Below, piece after piece: positions 46,486-59,283 of a stretch of DNA of 64,000 bases. Under the pieces are notes generated by a model. It was not told where the DNA came from, ran no database searches, and was given only the letters and a program-made list of their open reading frames with translations. Both the position numbers and the translations under genes were made by a program. Within the stretch, counting starts at the first letter, position 1; each line of letters starts with the position of its first letter. Source of the DNA: Rhynchosporium graminicola (lineage: Eukaryota; Ascomycota; Leotiomycetes; Helotiales; Ploettnerulaceae); assembly GCA_900074885.1 (NCBI GenBank), contig FJUW01000071.1, positions 245,913 through 309,912 on the forward strand, read 5' to 3'.

Positions 46486-49400
46486 CTATGATTCGTCGTC
46501 TGTGTCGACTGGGTGTGGTGTTCCCTTAGGAGAGTTAAGCCTACGGATATGTTAGCATTTGAAGACATTCTACGAAAAATGTGGGAGGGACGTACCATTC
46601 GATGTGTCTCAGTCTCTTTCGGACTTCTCGCTCCTTCAATTCCTTCTTGGTCATCTTCTTCTTCTTCTTAGCTCTGAAGCTCATGTCTCCATTATCCTCC
46701 GCACCACTGTTAGCCGCACTCGCAGCGGCACTGCTCACAGCACTGCTCATCGCACTACTAGCTACACTGCTGTTGAATGCACTTCCAGGTCTGCTCGAGT
46801 CCTCGAAACGATCAGCGGCGACAGCAAGGTTACCCTTGTGTGTGACGCGACCGTCAGCAACGTGCCATTGCTCAGGGCAGAGCGCACCGACGAATTCCTC
46901 GTTGTGAGAAATCATGATAACACCTCCCTTGTAGTCACGAATAGCGACAGCAAGACCTCCAAGAGAATCACGATCTAAGAAATTGGTAGGTTCGTCGAGG
47001 ACGAGAAGATGGGGGTTGTTCCACATAGCACCTGCGAGGACAACCTTGACTTTCTGTCCACCGGAAAGACCACCGATCTCGTTGTGATCAGCGATCTCAG
47101 GGTCAAGACCGAGATCTTGAAAATGCTTGGAGATGACCTTTGGTGACAGCTCACGGAAACCCAAACCCTCGCGGGATGCTTCGTGATCGTCAAATTCCTG
47201 GATCAACTTGTCGAATCCGAGCTCAATAAGAGTCTCGCGGGAGATTTGAGTGTTGTTCTTTGGGAGCATGTTGAGCCACTTGACCTCGTACTGGTAGGAC
47301 TTCTTCCACTTTTGACGTCCCATGATGGCTTCGATTTGGCGACCACCGCCGAAACCATCTCCTAGATTGACCAGCTTTGCCATTTGTGCCTTATCTTCGT
47401 CTGATAAGACACGAGTCTGCTTCATGTGGACCTCTCTATCATCACCGTTGGCGTAGCGCCATTGGAGATATTGATTGGGGGTCTTCTCCAAATGCATTTC
47501 GACGTGCTCCAAAGCGTGCTGCTTGATATATCCGATACGCAAGTTGGGGTGCTTCTCGACACGACCAGTGGTTGGGACAGTTTCACCTGTAAGCATCTTA
47601 ATGAGCGTGGACTTACCAGCACCGTTTCCTCCGATGATGGCAGTTCGGGAGGACAATGACAATTGGCAGGAGACTTCGTGAAGAGATGGCTTGGAAGCTC
47701 CTGGATAGGTGTAGGAGCAGTTAGTCATTCGGAGAATCGAACGAGTGTTGGACTTGACACCAGTCAATATACCTGGAGGTGGGAACTTGAACTGGGCGTT
47801 GGAGGCGGAGAGGGTGTAGTAACTCTTTGCCTCGGGCTTCTGCTCGACGAAAGCTGCAAGGTTACCCTTGTAGCACGCAAGCTTCTTTCCTGGCTCGTAA
47901 TGGTAGATATCCGTGCAGACCTCATCGAGGAAACCAGAGTCGTGAGAAACGATCAAACTGGTGATCTCGGTGTGGGCCTTGAGGTAGTTTTGCAACCACT
48001 TGACGTTGGCAACATCCAAATGATTAGTAGGCTCGTCGAGTAGGAGAACATCAGCTCTCATCAACATGGCTCTGGCCAAAGCCAATTTCATCTTCCATCC
48101 TCCAGACAAAGAGCCAACCTTCTCGGATTGACGACCCTCTGGCCCTGGTGTGAATCCGACCTCGGTCAAAACCTCAGAAATACGCTCCAAGCCCTGATCT
48201 GCGACAGCGGGATCCTTGGCAACAAACTGCAGGATGCTAATATCGGCATCCTCGCCCTGGTTGTGTTCGACGAAGCAGGTTCTGAGGACATCCTGAGGAG
48301 GGAAACCTTCGAGCTTGCCGGTAGCAATACTGCGCATAAGGGTGGATTTACCAGCACCGTTACGACCACAAAGACCATATCTGTGGCCCTTGAGGAGACG
48401 AAGATTGGTGTGGGAGAGGAGAAGCATGCCTCCGTAGGCTAAAGAGAAATCGGCATTCACAATCTCAATTTCTCCATCATCTTCCCTAACCACCTTTCCG
48501 AATTTTCTCTCATCTTCGGCAATGTAGTATTCTTGAACGGCATTTCCGACTTTCTCTGCGGCACCATCTTCTTTCATGATATGTGCAATGTAAGGGGCAA
48601 CGACTGCAGCGACACGCTTGACCTCACGGTGGTTGACATCCTCAGCGACCATAGCACCGATGTAAGTTCTCACAATCTTGAAGGAGTCAAGATCACCCAG
48701 TCCGCCAGCCTTCTTAATCTCTGCTTCGACGACCTTTGCGACGTCCTCGGCACTAGTACGCTCAATAACAACGCTGTTGGCGCTACCATCGTCATCACCC
48801 ATAGCCTTGTGGATGACAGCTAATGCTCTTGTGGCCAAATCTCTCACTTCTGGCAAGGATGCTCGGTCCTTGACGGACTTCACACCGGGGCTCAACTTTG
48901 GCAAAAAAGTTCTGGCCTCGATGGGGTCGTGAACGAGCTTGGTCAAATTCTCTACGACGACAACGGTCTGTCTAAGAACTTCCTGAGCGGTGGAAGGGGT
49001 GTTCAAAGATCTCTCCAACATAGGAGTGAGGAGAGCAAGAACTGGAGCGGTGACAATGGCAACAAAGGTGGTTTGGGAGAGAGCGTGGATAGCCTTCTGA
49101 AGGGTCTCGGTAGAAGGGTTCTGCATGGTAGCGATGATAAGGGGGATTCTTGGAGCGACATCATCGTTGGACAAGAGGGTGGTCAGAGAGGTCATGGTTG
49201 CAACAGCCTGCTTCTCAACCTCTGCCTTCAAATCGTGCATGCCGGCCTCGACAATCGGAATCAGCCCACCCAGCTTGGTACCCATTGATTCTCGGAGGAT
49301 ATCTTTATCGTTGGCTTCCTCCTTGCTGCTGCCGACTTCCAACTTGGCCTTATCTGCCATCTTTTGGAGCAACTTATATCCTCCAACGCTTCCTTGCCAT

Positions 49401-49915
49401 TTTCCGGTGGCCTTTGACAGGTAGGTGGAAAGGGCTGGGAGAAGACCAACGACCAGAGCCTCGGGGCTGAGGTTCTTGAATAACTCGTCCAGTCCGTACT
49501 GAGCTGACTCACGGACGACTGAACTCTTGTCAGCCAGTGCGTCGAGTGCACAGGCAACCATTCCTCCATCTTGAATCATGAGGACGACCTCGCTGATTCT
49601 TTGTTGGGGTGGTAAACGCTCGAAAAGAGCTCCCAACAGGTTCTGGGCGCACTCTCTCTTCGCAACGCTCTTCTTATCGGTGGCAGCCTTTTTGATGGCA
49701 GCCAGAACACCATACTGCGTCATGCCACGGAACCCAACAGAATTGAGGAACAGATCACATAAAGCGTATGCTGCAGACACCGAAGCATCTGATGTAGCAG
49801 CAGTGAAAATAGAGTCCAAAACACCGTCAACCTCTGCTTGTGTCGGCGCTGGGCCGGCGGCCTTCGAAATCATAGTGGGAGGCATTGAGCGGGGAGGCGA
49901 AACGGGATGGGGCAT
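46486..49915 (-). CDS. YEF3: Translation elongation factor 3 (eEF3), about 1114-1124 aa
   Basis: Two exons: 46596-49915 and 46486-46540, intron GTACGT/TAG with a CTAAC branch site. The short last exon supplies the conserved C-terminal L-N-S-P-K-G-T-P. eEF3 is a ribosome-bound ABC-F ATPase, essential in yeast, that helps release E-site tRNA. N-terminal HEAT repeats span residues ~30-450. ABC1 has Walker A G-R-N-G-A-G-K-S-T near 520, signature L-S-G-G-W and Walker B L-L-L-D-E-P-T-N-H-L-D. ABC2 has G-G-N-G-A-G-K-S-T near 767, a chromodomain insertion (Q-Y-E-V-K-W-L-N), L-S-G-G-Q and L-V-L-D-E-P-T-N-F-L-D. The C-terminus has an Ala/Ser-rich linker, then a Lys-rich basic tail. Two Met codons (49915, 49885) compete as start; the second has the more family-like continuation. 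Confidence 0.95.
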
Positions 49916-50724
49916 TCTTGAGCGTGCGACGCTCTTATGAATTGTAGCGACTGGATCGCAGGACTCAGACAGAGTGTTACTCTTGTGCTGATAACCAGAC
50001 GATGTCGAAAAGTTGGCGGGTGAAAATTTGCGTAGTTATTTCGAAAAGAGGTCTCTTTGTTGGAGGGGAACCTGGAACGTGGCCGCGGGGCTGATTGCGA
50101 TTCGAGAAACGAGAAACGAAAAAACTTCTTTCTGCTAGAGCGGAGATTTTGGAGTGGAGATTTATCTGACCGGGCAGATGGTTGTAGAGGAGAACAAGAA
50201 AACAAGAAGTTGAAGGTCTGCGAGTTGTGTTTGTCTCAGCCGCGAGTGGCAGAAGACGAAGTCGTGAGGGGGGAAAGGAGCAGAAGTTGGGGTTGCGGAT
50301 AATTCTGATCGGGCGCAAATTTATTTTTACTTATCTGGCGGGCTGTCCGGTAATCATAGCGTTGTGCTTTGTCCTTTCAGGCTTAGCGCAGGAAATATTA
50401 CTCAGCTGAAGGAGGATCTCTTCATTGGTCAACCATGAGCTTGGTATAAAGCACGTGCAGTCCGACAGGAAAGTAAAGGTCTTCATCATCTAAACCAAAT
50501 TCTTCCAGATATTTAACGCACAAGCAAAAGGCGTCCCCAATTGTTGAGAGCAGCAAGGGAAGAGCAAGGGAAGGAAGGAAATGTAGAGTCCTAATCACGT
50601 TCCTGGAAATTCTTTTCGAACACTTCGAACCCGGGCCGTCGGTATCCGGTGAAGCGAATTCATTTGTACATCAGGTACTTGCATCCTCACTCATACTTTT
50701 TGATGAAGACCCAGCAGTAAAAGA
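49916..50724. other. eEF3 upstream region
   Basis: Probable promoter and leader of the eEF3 gene (minus strand), roughly 49916-50450, with polypurine/polypyrimidine stretches. Beyond it no gene is supported. Assigned by position only. Confidence 0.4.
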
Positions 50725-51355
50725 AGTATTTCGGTGACTTTCAATTGATGGTGCCTACTTTGAATGGAGTTTCAGAGAGGCAATCTCCTCCAGGGGACGG
50801 TTCTTTGACGATTCCAAATCAAGAACGTTCACGTCGGGTAGCGATTTCAGAGCTAGAACAGTTCTGAATAGCAGATACGGGCTAAAAATAAAAACGTCTT
50901 TCATTTGATTTACACTAGTTGCTACGCTCCCCTAGAGTGAGTTTACTTAGCTAAATTGAGCGATTCTCATCTCCTTCGAAGTACCTTCTACGTTGAAGGG
51001 AACAATCTAGTATCGATGCCGGAGTTCAGAGTGTGACTAGCTAGGTCTTGTTACACTACCCATAGGTAAGCAAGCATTCCATTAGGAAGGGCCATGAGGG
51101 CCACGAAGGCCATAACGACTGGTAATAGTCTTGTCCGAGCTTCGCTTCACCTAGAACCCGGCTTTTTGAGGTTCTCTGATAGAGTAATAGCCTTGACGAC
51201 ACGCGAAGGATCATTACCAAGCATTACGGCCTTCGTGTCATGGCCGGTACCGTCACGACACCGTCCCCTAGTTGTTCCTCTCTGCGCTCCATTCAAAGTA
51301 GGTACCATCAGCTGACTTTCCAGTTACCATTCAGAACTATTCCTTTGCCCAAAAT
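50725..51355. repeat. Long-TIR non-autonomous element, copy 4
   Basis: Inverted arms at about 50730-50830 and 51240-51350. The left arm reads GGTGCCTACTTTGAATGGAG and the right arm, reverse-complemented, GGTACCTACTTTGAATGGAG. Both continue into an AGGGGACGGT block. The interior contains a segment (50858-50885, GAACAGTTCTGAATAGCAGA) similar to the interior of copy 1 near 5444-5468. No coding capacity. Confidence 0.65.
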
Positions 51356-53044
51356 ATATTTAACTCTAAGATAGGTACTCCTTGATACCCTGAATCCTGG
51401 ACTATCTGGGTATTATGATGGGGACGACCTCGGATTTCATTGTCTTGGTCACATGATCTCTATCACATGGCGATGTTGGCTCCCGAGGCAGAAAGAAGAC
51501 CAACTCTCCTATATAATCACAATTATCATCCATGCATGTTACATTTCATTAGATTTCTACCCCTCCCTCTCAGAACGGTTGATAGTCTCTAGACAATGAA
51601 TAATACATATAGAGTATAATCCAAGCTATGAGCACCACCTGGGCATACCTCCGGTGCTCGCTCCTCTGTGACCTCTGATGTGCGAGATTCGGTGTTCCTC
51701 CTTCTTTTCCCTCCATAGTATGATCGTGATTCAAACTTCACTCGCCTAAATTCTAGTACCAAGTGAAGTCCTAGAATAAGTTCGAGATATAGGCGTATTC
51801 GTGATCGAATAATTGCGAGCTAGACTGCAGTCCACAAAGACGGAGAATAGCTCAGCCTTAGCTGCAGGTCCCATTAGCAAAGTCAAGTGTAAGCAGAATC
51901 GTCTATAAACCACAGAGAGCAGGAAAGGATAAGGAGTAAATTGTCACCTTTTAACATGCACTGACTATCTCTAAAAAGCTGATCGTTATTACAATCAAAT
52001 TAACCATCAAGACTCTCGACTTACTACTATCCCCCTCCCCCGAAGAAATGTTTCCGAAAGCAAGAAAGCTTGATTGGAAAGAGGGCTTAAAGCTACCGCA
52101 GGACAACCCTTTCAATATCACACTAAATTTGTATAACTGGTGTGTTGGGTCTACTTTCTAGATGGTTTCATTGGATAATCAAAGCACGGAAAGACAATTG
52201 CTCTATTTGAACCAAATCATTGCGAAGTCACTATGATATGTAGGGTAATTGGATGATTAACCGAGTTCCTTGAATCTTTGTCGCCATAGAAGGACAGGTG
52301 GGTGCGGGCTCTGCAACCTCCCTCCAGCAGACAAGTTAATCACGATATCATATCCACGGGGCTACCCTACTTAAATAGTAAGGACAATTGGTCTCTTTTC
52401 GGCCTCGTGCTGGTAAGTACACCAAAGTCAAATTTCAGCTGTACTGTAGTAGAGGCGTCAGTTTTAACATTTATTCAGGGGGTGATACCAGTAGTGTTAA
52501 TAGCGGAACCATCTCCAAAAAGCATGTAAGCGAGTTCCCACTCACAGGAAGGGATCTGGTCATCAAGCTATAGACTTCCCTTTGTTCACACTCCAGCATC
52601 TCCACCCCTGCCTCCCTGGGCGCCGCATTCTTCAACACCTTAAAGCAGAGAATCATTACATTCACTACATGGACCCCGCCATGGGTAAAATGGAAGGACA
52701 AGGCTTCCAAATAATATCCCTTACTGCGAGGCCTGACAGATAAAGCCTTCGTTCTGCGGGCAAACTCGCTAGAATACTTACGACAAATAGCTTCAGGTGG
52801 GAGACAAAATGATGGACAGGTACTGAGTACGTCATTGTGAATGCGTAATCTCACAAGGGTCTTGAACGTAGCAATTTGTTGTTTTCCAAGCTTTGTAAGC
52901 TGCTGATAAGTAAGGGCTTCACCTGCTTTCGACAGGAACTCTCTTATTGTATCCCTACATTTGCCAGAGTTATCGACATATATAATAACAAATATCCAGC
53001 CTTAGCTATTTCTATTCGTCACCTACAATTTAGAAGTTTAGAAG
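51356..53044. other. Repeat-island sequence without recognised gene
   Basis: About 1.7 kb. A 127-codon minus-strand frame (52471-52854) is the longest and has no recognised content. Composition and neighbours suggest old transposon-derived DNA, but no element ends were identified. Confidence 0.4.
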
Positions 53045-53575
53045 CTACCTTAAGGAACTTTGGCAAGGGTATTTGAGTGCCCAGGAATAGTCAAATGACG
53101 GTCAACGAACGCCGGACAGTTCAAAGTTTTTCAGACCGTGCAAGAAGGAATTACAAGGGGAAGAGTTACTAACAGTTATTACGCGGGAGTTTCCTTACTC
53201 CCTCTTGCTTGAGTACGATACAGAAACACTCAATTGCAGCTCAAGATTCAGTACCGAAATCAGCCTCATGAAACCAACGCAGTCAAGACGTCGATGATCG
53301 AACGAATTAGCAAGAGTTTACTCAGAAAAGCTACTAGTACTACCCAGGGTAGTTGAATGATAGTAATCAAAAAAGTTTTTTCCTTGCCCTGTACATGCCC
53401 TTCCGGGTCGGGACCGTTCTCTGCTCTCGATTTGTTCCATTTCAAGAACGTTCTGACTTAGTACCGTCAGAGACCGGTCTCTACTGATTCCTTTCTTGAC
53501 CTCCATCCAATACCGAGCCGTCCAGTGACCGCCACTTGAAGGTTATGCTCTGTACAGCTGCGCTTACCTGTAAGG
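53045..53575. repeat. Long-TIR non-autonomous element, copy 5
   Basis: Arms near 53050-53170 and 53470-53575 are imperfect inverted copies. The right arm contains GTCCAGTGACCGCCACTTGA, close to the copy 1 right-arm segment near 5747-5768. The outer ends again carry a TACCTTAnnG-like word. The interior shares a block with copy 2. No coding capacity. Confidence 0.6.
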
Positions 53576-53954
53576 TGTAACAATAGGAATGGTGTTATGT
53601 ATGTTTTATACACATGTAATGTAAACGAATCTTTTATTGACTTGATCATGTGAAACCACCTGATCGTGCTAGTCGAAATCTTCTGACCGCCAGACTTAGA
53701 ATAAGACTGCCAAGTTATAGGAACATTCCTTGCTTACATGTTTCCACAGTAAACAGTACGATTCCTTGATGCGAAAGTATCTAGAGGTGCTTGTAATCGG
53801 GAAAGTTGGACAAGGAAATACTCCGTGGATTTATTGGGAAATAGCCAGCGATTGCTAAGTATACTTAATACAGTAAGTCTTGCGGGAACGGATACCACGT
53901 ATCAGGTAGCAAAACTGTAAATTAGACGTTCGGATGGGGCTTTAAGCTGCCGAA
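53576..53954. other. Intergenic repeat-island spacer
   Basis: About 380 bp without a recognisable feature. Confidence 0.3.
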
Positions 53955-54215
53955 GCGATTAATCGTCGGTCCGCCTCCAGCCGAAGATTCGGGGTTTTTT
54001 TCTTAGGATGTCGGATTGTTCGAAAGGTACAAAATAAGGTTGCGCACGCAACTGTCAGCCAATTTAAACCAGAGTCCTGCCAAGCCTTCGAGACTTTAGG
54101 CCGATTAAAATTTTGGTGAGAGATCATCGGACATCGTACGCAGTAAGTAATCGGACATCCTAAAAACCCCGACTCTAGCGGAGCAGGAATTAGGGAGCGA
54201 CGATGATTAGACCTT
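53955..54215. repeat. MITE-like inverted-repeat element
   Basis: A ~260-bp unit whose arms are inverted copies of ~60 bp. Left inner CGGGGTTTTT, then AGGATGTCGGATT (about 53988-54014), matches the reverse complement of the right AATCGGACATCCT, then AAAAACCCCG (about 54150-54172). Outer ends are TTAATCGTCGGTCC on the left and, reverse-complemented, TAATCATCGTCGCTCC on the right. It is distinct from the long-TIR family. The presence of TA at the ends would fit a Tc1/mariner-type mover, but the target duplication is unclear. Confidence 0.55.
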
Positions 54216-56512
54216 TCCTCCCAAAAAACCGTCATGTCGTATTACTTCTTCTATCCACTTTCCACTCTCGTGGGCCTTGGTGAAAAATGCTTATCATAAG
54301 GATAGATAGAATGTTTGAAATGCCTTGCATTCTAAAGTTGACATGTTTGACATCTCAGTATGGCTCAAAAGGAGTTCACGCAGAGTTCAGGTGGAGCAAA
54401 GGATCAGTGCACAGGCACACCCTCTAGATCTGATTCCGCTTATTTACTCGTTTAACCAATTGCTACGTCTCCTTCGAATGCTCCCTAAGACTCCCCCTTT
54501 AATCAGGCTTACTCTAGGGAGCGGTACTCTGAACTAAAGCTCTTAGTCTTCGATTAAAGCGCCTAGGTAATTACTTTATGCTGTGAGTACGCATCTCAGA
54601 GGTTCTAGAAGTAGGGAATTCGGAAGAGAGTTTGAGATCAAAGGAGTAGATACTTGTATTTCTCTCTTAAGTCTGATTCAGGTGAATAATGCTAGCTAGG
54701 GCTAGGTAGTTCTTACCTTCTAACTTATTATACTCTGTGTACAGATTGCATAGCAGATAGGATAATTAAACCCATACACTGAGGTGTGCTTCTAGTACGG
54801 AGATACAATCTCCTCCAAATTCAGACATTTCCCGATCACGGAGGTACATCTGGTGTTTTTAACACCCTATATCTGTAGGGATCCCTTACCACTTGACACT
54901 TTTCTTGATTGGCTGTAAAAAAAAAATCTGAGTACTGAGTGTGCATAAGCCACAGCCCAGAGCACTCACTGCTACGAAAAGGAAAGCTGTAGTCCCCCTG
55001 TAAAAACAAAATGTAAAAAATACCTTCCATACCTCCGCAGACGATTAGGCATCCGTCATTAATGAGGCTGATGAGGCTCATGCTGAAAGAGACAGGGTCG
55101 GGGGTTTTTAATCCAGCCACGAGTATTGAATTCTAAATGGCCTCCCCTGCTTCGACCTACTCGGTACTCCGTAGTTGGCTCGGATTTGCCTTCAGAGTGT
55201 GCGGGGGCCTAAGATCTGTTACTTCCGATTGCCCAATATCTGAAATTGGCCATGAGAGGGTCGATTATCCCCTCCTGGCTAAGATTTCTGGCCTATGCTA
55301 ATCGGAGGCTCCAGCTAGGCAATCAGATACACGTGATATCAACACTGAACAATTTTCGGAGAAGTGGGAATAGAATGAACTTGAAACTTCTAGAAATTAT
55401 GACGCAGTACTCAAAGACCCTCCCCTTGAGGGGCGATCGGAAGCAAGAAGTTCTGGCCTGAATTATCCACAATCTGGTATGTGCTTCGTAATCTTACCAG
55501 GGGATAATCCAATCGGATTGCCAGAAGATCTAAAATATCAGGTTGAACTTGAAACCATGCAATATTCCCTCGAGGCGATACTGGAGAGATCAAAGTGGGT
55601 TTGACTTCCTTGGGTATCTGAGGGCCTGATTAAGGATACGTTGAAGTGTCGAGAAGTAATTTTGCAATTTCCGGAAGCGAGATTTTTGAATGTTGACTTC
55701 TCTCTATTTCAGAATGCCCTGATGCATACTATTTCTTATCCTTCACAATTTTAAGCAGAACATCATAGTTGAAGGGTGCTTTATTGTATTCTAGCCATCA
55801 ACCCCTTTCTTTCCGAAGGTTTCTTTCCGAAGGAGTAACAATTTATCATATTACGGTAAGATCGTGTAACTTGAACCACCTCGCGAGTTACTTCTGCTAC
55901 AATAAGTTCTTTTATCATAATTACGGATCTGTAATGAAGAAGTCAAATTGCTGTTTATGCAGCTAGTAGTAGTCATATTGAAGGAGCTTATTTCATACTT
56001 GGTGGTGAGGGTAAATACAACCACCCCAAGCCTGTTGCGTAGTTCTAGCAGAATCTTCCCCATAAATTCAAAATCAGACTGAGATTAGTTGGATACCTGG
56101 ACGGTAGTCCTTACGAAGGCTCGTGCTGATAGAGAAAGGATAAGGGTATATAAGTACACGCAAGCATACAACGCTGCGGAGGCTATCACATAGCACGGAT
56201 AGAGAAATAGGATTTTGACTATTTGATTAATCTCTAATACACCAATCGGATCTAAGTTTCGTATTAATCTGTGACGGATAACATCTTGGCTTATAGAAGA
56301 CGATATTGGCTAGTCTCAAACATTGGTCAACCGGAGATAACGGATCGTTACATGATGCTTCGAACAGTCGTACCCTCATATCCAAGGTACTTCAAACACA
56401 TAATCAGTCCAAAGTATAGTATAATTGCCAGGTAAATATTCCTCTGTCCTATCTTCTCCTCCTGCAAGTTGCATCCACACTCCTTCTCTTCGTCTCGCAC
56501 GTTGCCACTCTT
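54216..56512. other. Repeat-island sequence without recognised gene
   Basis: About 2.3 kb, moderately AT-rich, with only short isolated frames and no recognised protein. The last ~100 bp should contain the promoter and leader of the DUF1275 gene. Confidence 0.4.
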
Positions 56513-57589
56513 ATGGATAATATGGCGAACACAGAAGTAGGGAAGGCCTTCCCGTCATCTCCCTCTGAAGGCTCAATAATCAAACCAACAAAGGGTCGCT
56601 GGCAGTCCGCAATATCATACTTCGGCACCGAGATTGAAACCACACACGCCGACCTTCCACTTCTAGCCTGCTGTCTGGTAGCCGGTCTTTGCGACAGCAG
56701 CGCATATAACGCTTGGTCTTGTTTCGTCTCTATGCAAACTGGTAACTGTCCCTACCCTCTCATCCAAACTTGATACTAATTAGGTGGTTACACAGGCAAT
56801 TCCATCTTCCTCGTTCTCGGCGCATCAGATCAACCTCGCTCCGAACCCAATGAATGGCTTAAATCGCTCGTTTCTATATTATCTTTCCTGCTAGGCTGCT
56901 TCACCTTCGCAACTGCTCAGCGCATAAATCCGAGAAGCAGGGGAAGACTCGCTTCTTCTTTCGTGGTTCAGAGTCTGTTTATTATTATTGCCGCGACACT
57001 CGTACAAGTAGGTGACGCGCCTCTATCCGACGGAATAGTTACCAAAGGCGGCTCGAAAGTCAACCTCTACGAACTTCTCCCCCTAGGCTTCCTCGCTTTT
57101 CAATTCGGCGGGCAGATTGTCATATCTAGGGTACTAGGGTTCGTTGAGATGCCAACGACAGTGCTAACACTCGTATATTGTGATATTGTGAGTGATCCGA
57201 AGATACTTGCTAAAGACAATGTAAAGAGAAATAGAAGGGTTGGAGCGGTTGTGTTTCTACTGATAGGCGGTATTTCGGGAGGTTGGATTAGTAAGAGCAA
57301 GGCCGGCATGTCGACGTGTTTGTGGATCTCGGCGGGGATTAAGATGTTCATCGCTTTGTCTTGGTCGTTGTGCAGACCGAAGAGTGTGATTCCAATAAGC
57401 CTTCAGTTAGAACTTGGTCCGACCTACTCATCAGACGTTCAATTCAAACTCACTACAATGAACGGTGCCGATACACCATCGACACTTTGGTGCTCGAACC
57501 CCTCTACATTCACCGGACCCAGTAATGCCACTTCCAGATGCTCGACTGCATACTCATCCGGATCAATCAATCCATTTCTCGCCAAATAA
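56513..57589 (+). CDS. DUF1275 (YoaK-type) membrane protein, about 340 aa
   Basis: Two exons: 56513-56741 and 56796 to the stop at 57589; intron GTAACT/CAG, joined frame 1023 bp. The product belongs to the DUF1275/YoaK family of six-helix membrane proteins of unknown transport role, common in fungi. The family opening (A-D-L-P-L-L-A-C-C-L-V-A-G-L-C-D-S-S-A-Y, then F-V-S-M-Q-T-G-N-S-I-F-L) spans the splice. Later helices include G-F-L-A-F-Q-F-G-G-Q-I-V-I and the E-M-P-T-T-V-L-T-L-V-Y segment. The family fold ends near residue ~275 (57370). The last ~65 residues are polar, do not resemble the family, and lie over an open minus-strand frame. The true C-terminus may be earlier through a 3' intron I could not place. 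Confidence 0.8.
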
Positions 57590-57768
57590 GCTGCCTCCGG
57601 TGCCGTAAGATGTTCGATATCAACATCTTCGAGCGGATCAGTTTCTGACCCGGAAGGCCAATCAGTCAGTGTCGACAACGTGGAACTTCGTCTCGATGGT
57701 GGTAAAGTAGGAGATGGCAGTGCGTTCTCATCACCAACAGTCCACCAGTTGGCATTGATCATGCTCAT
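57439..57768 (-). CDS. Possible hypothetical protein antisense to the DUF1275 tail
   Basis: A minus-strand frame of 109 codons from an ATG at 57768 (open further up to 57804 without ATG). It is acidic, with a protein-like segment W-W-T-V-G-D-E-N near the start and L-T-A-P-E-A-A-Y-L-A-R-N-G in the middle. An upstream ATG exon at 57822-57866 ending in CAG|GTAAGT looks like a real donor and could be its first exon, but I found no canonical acceptor in phase. It overlaps the 3' part of the DUF1275 reading frame on the other strand, so one of the two ends is probably wrong. No family recognised. Confidence 0.4.
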   Translation of the reverse strand: MSMINANWWTVGDENALPSPTLPPSRRSSTLSTLTDWPSGSETDPLEDVDIEHLTAPEAAYLARNGLIDPDEYAVEHLEVALLGPVNVEGFEHQSVDGVSAPFIVVSLN

Positions 57769-57866
57769 GCGAGTCACGTCGTTGTCTTGGATGTCAGCTA
57801 CCACAACGACAAACCACTTACCTGCTGCTCTCCCGCCTCGTCTCCTCCAGCGACTGGAATATTCAT

Positions 57867-58640
57867 GGTGGACTCAACTTGACCCTACACTGACATTCTC
57901 GGTGACAAAGCCCCGTAGTACGCGTGTACTATGCGAAAGCTGTTGGCCAGCTCTCTCCTGGGCTCCTCAGACACGTCCTGCTCTCCCCAGATCATTCGAC
58001 ATGTGAGACGGGAATCGTTGATTGTGATTTCGCTGCTGCTTTTCTTGCAGACCGGGCGGAAGGGGGAGAAGATTCTGAAGGATTTGGATTTGAGGCAAGG
58101 TGAGAGAGTGGTCTGCGTGTGCAGTCAGAGCGTATAGGTTTTGTGGAAAGTGCGGCACATGTTTGCTGCTGTCTGTAGCGGGAAGGATGCAGAATTGCAG
58201 CCGCGTGCTGAGGAACAGGGTCGAGGTGACAGGGAGGGAACTCATGTCTATACGTAAATGTCGGGCACGCTGTTTTGACTTGGATTTTGGTTATCCTAAA
58301 CAGCTATAGATGTGAACAATCGCAATAGACAGAGTTCATAGAATCCTGTCTGAAAATAAAAGTCTACCATGGTGAATAAAGGTATAGAGCTCGTCGTGAC
58401 GAAGGGCAATGGAGCGTTGCAAATTCAGGCTCCTTCATACATTGCAAGCCTTTGTCCACGTTTTCTTCTCACAAAACGTTAGTAAGCGAAACCGAAACTT
58501 CCACTACCCGGAGAAAAGGAGCTGAACCAGAACCTCTTGAGAAGCGTAGTTGTATTATAGAGAAGGTTTGGAAACCTCAGAAGAAAGCTATAGAAGTAGA
58601 GGTCTATACGCAACTAGCTACTAGAGGTCTAGTGATATCA
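57867..58640. other. Last GC-normal stretch before the transposon region
   Basis: About 770 bp with no supported gene. Base composition falls sharply near 58640, marking the edge of the AT-rich transposon block. Confidence 0.45.
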
Positions 58641-59283
58641 TAAGTCTACTACTATATAAGTCTCGCCCCCGAGACCTCTTTTCTGGGCTATATTACGCTA
58701 TAGAATACCTATAAATATACATCTCGAAAGCTATATACTCCTAAAACTCCTTTCAGATAACTCCCCTTCGAGATAGAGAATATCTTAATCTTACCTTAGG
58801 ACCTTATACTTATATATCTTAACTCTATAATCTATACGATAATTTATAACTCCTGAACTTCTATATATATTATTAAACTCCCTACTCTTACTACTATACC
58901 CCTAGTATAGAATCTCTAGCTATAACCTCTATCTTTCGACTTATTCTTAGCTCTACTAGCAGAGAATATTTACCCTTCTTAGCTCTAAGGTTTCAATAAG
59001 ATAGTAATCTTTCTTCTTATTTATTTACAAGATATAAGTTTCGCAGATAAAAGGGCTTTATTTGATCGATATGAAAGTATCGTAATATTAGTATTCTATC
59101 GATTTACTATAAGGTATACGATTTACTATATTCGCTACCTATACTAGAGACTACGAAAGGACCTCTCTAGCTTAGACGTAGCTTTTACCTAGCTATAGTA
59201 TAATCGTAGAGTATAACTATAGAGCTAATCCTTAGATATTACCTTCTAGATACCTTTAGATTATATATCTCTTTCCGTCTTAT

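Noticed and set aside
46559..49940. Many plus-strand frames of 60-140 codons
   Set aside because: All are shadows of the eEF3 exon on the minus strand.
49870..50318. Minus-strand frames upstream of eEF3
   Set aside because: They lie in the probable leader and promoter, are Arg/Ser/Pro rich and resemble no family.
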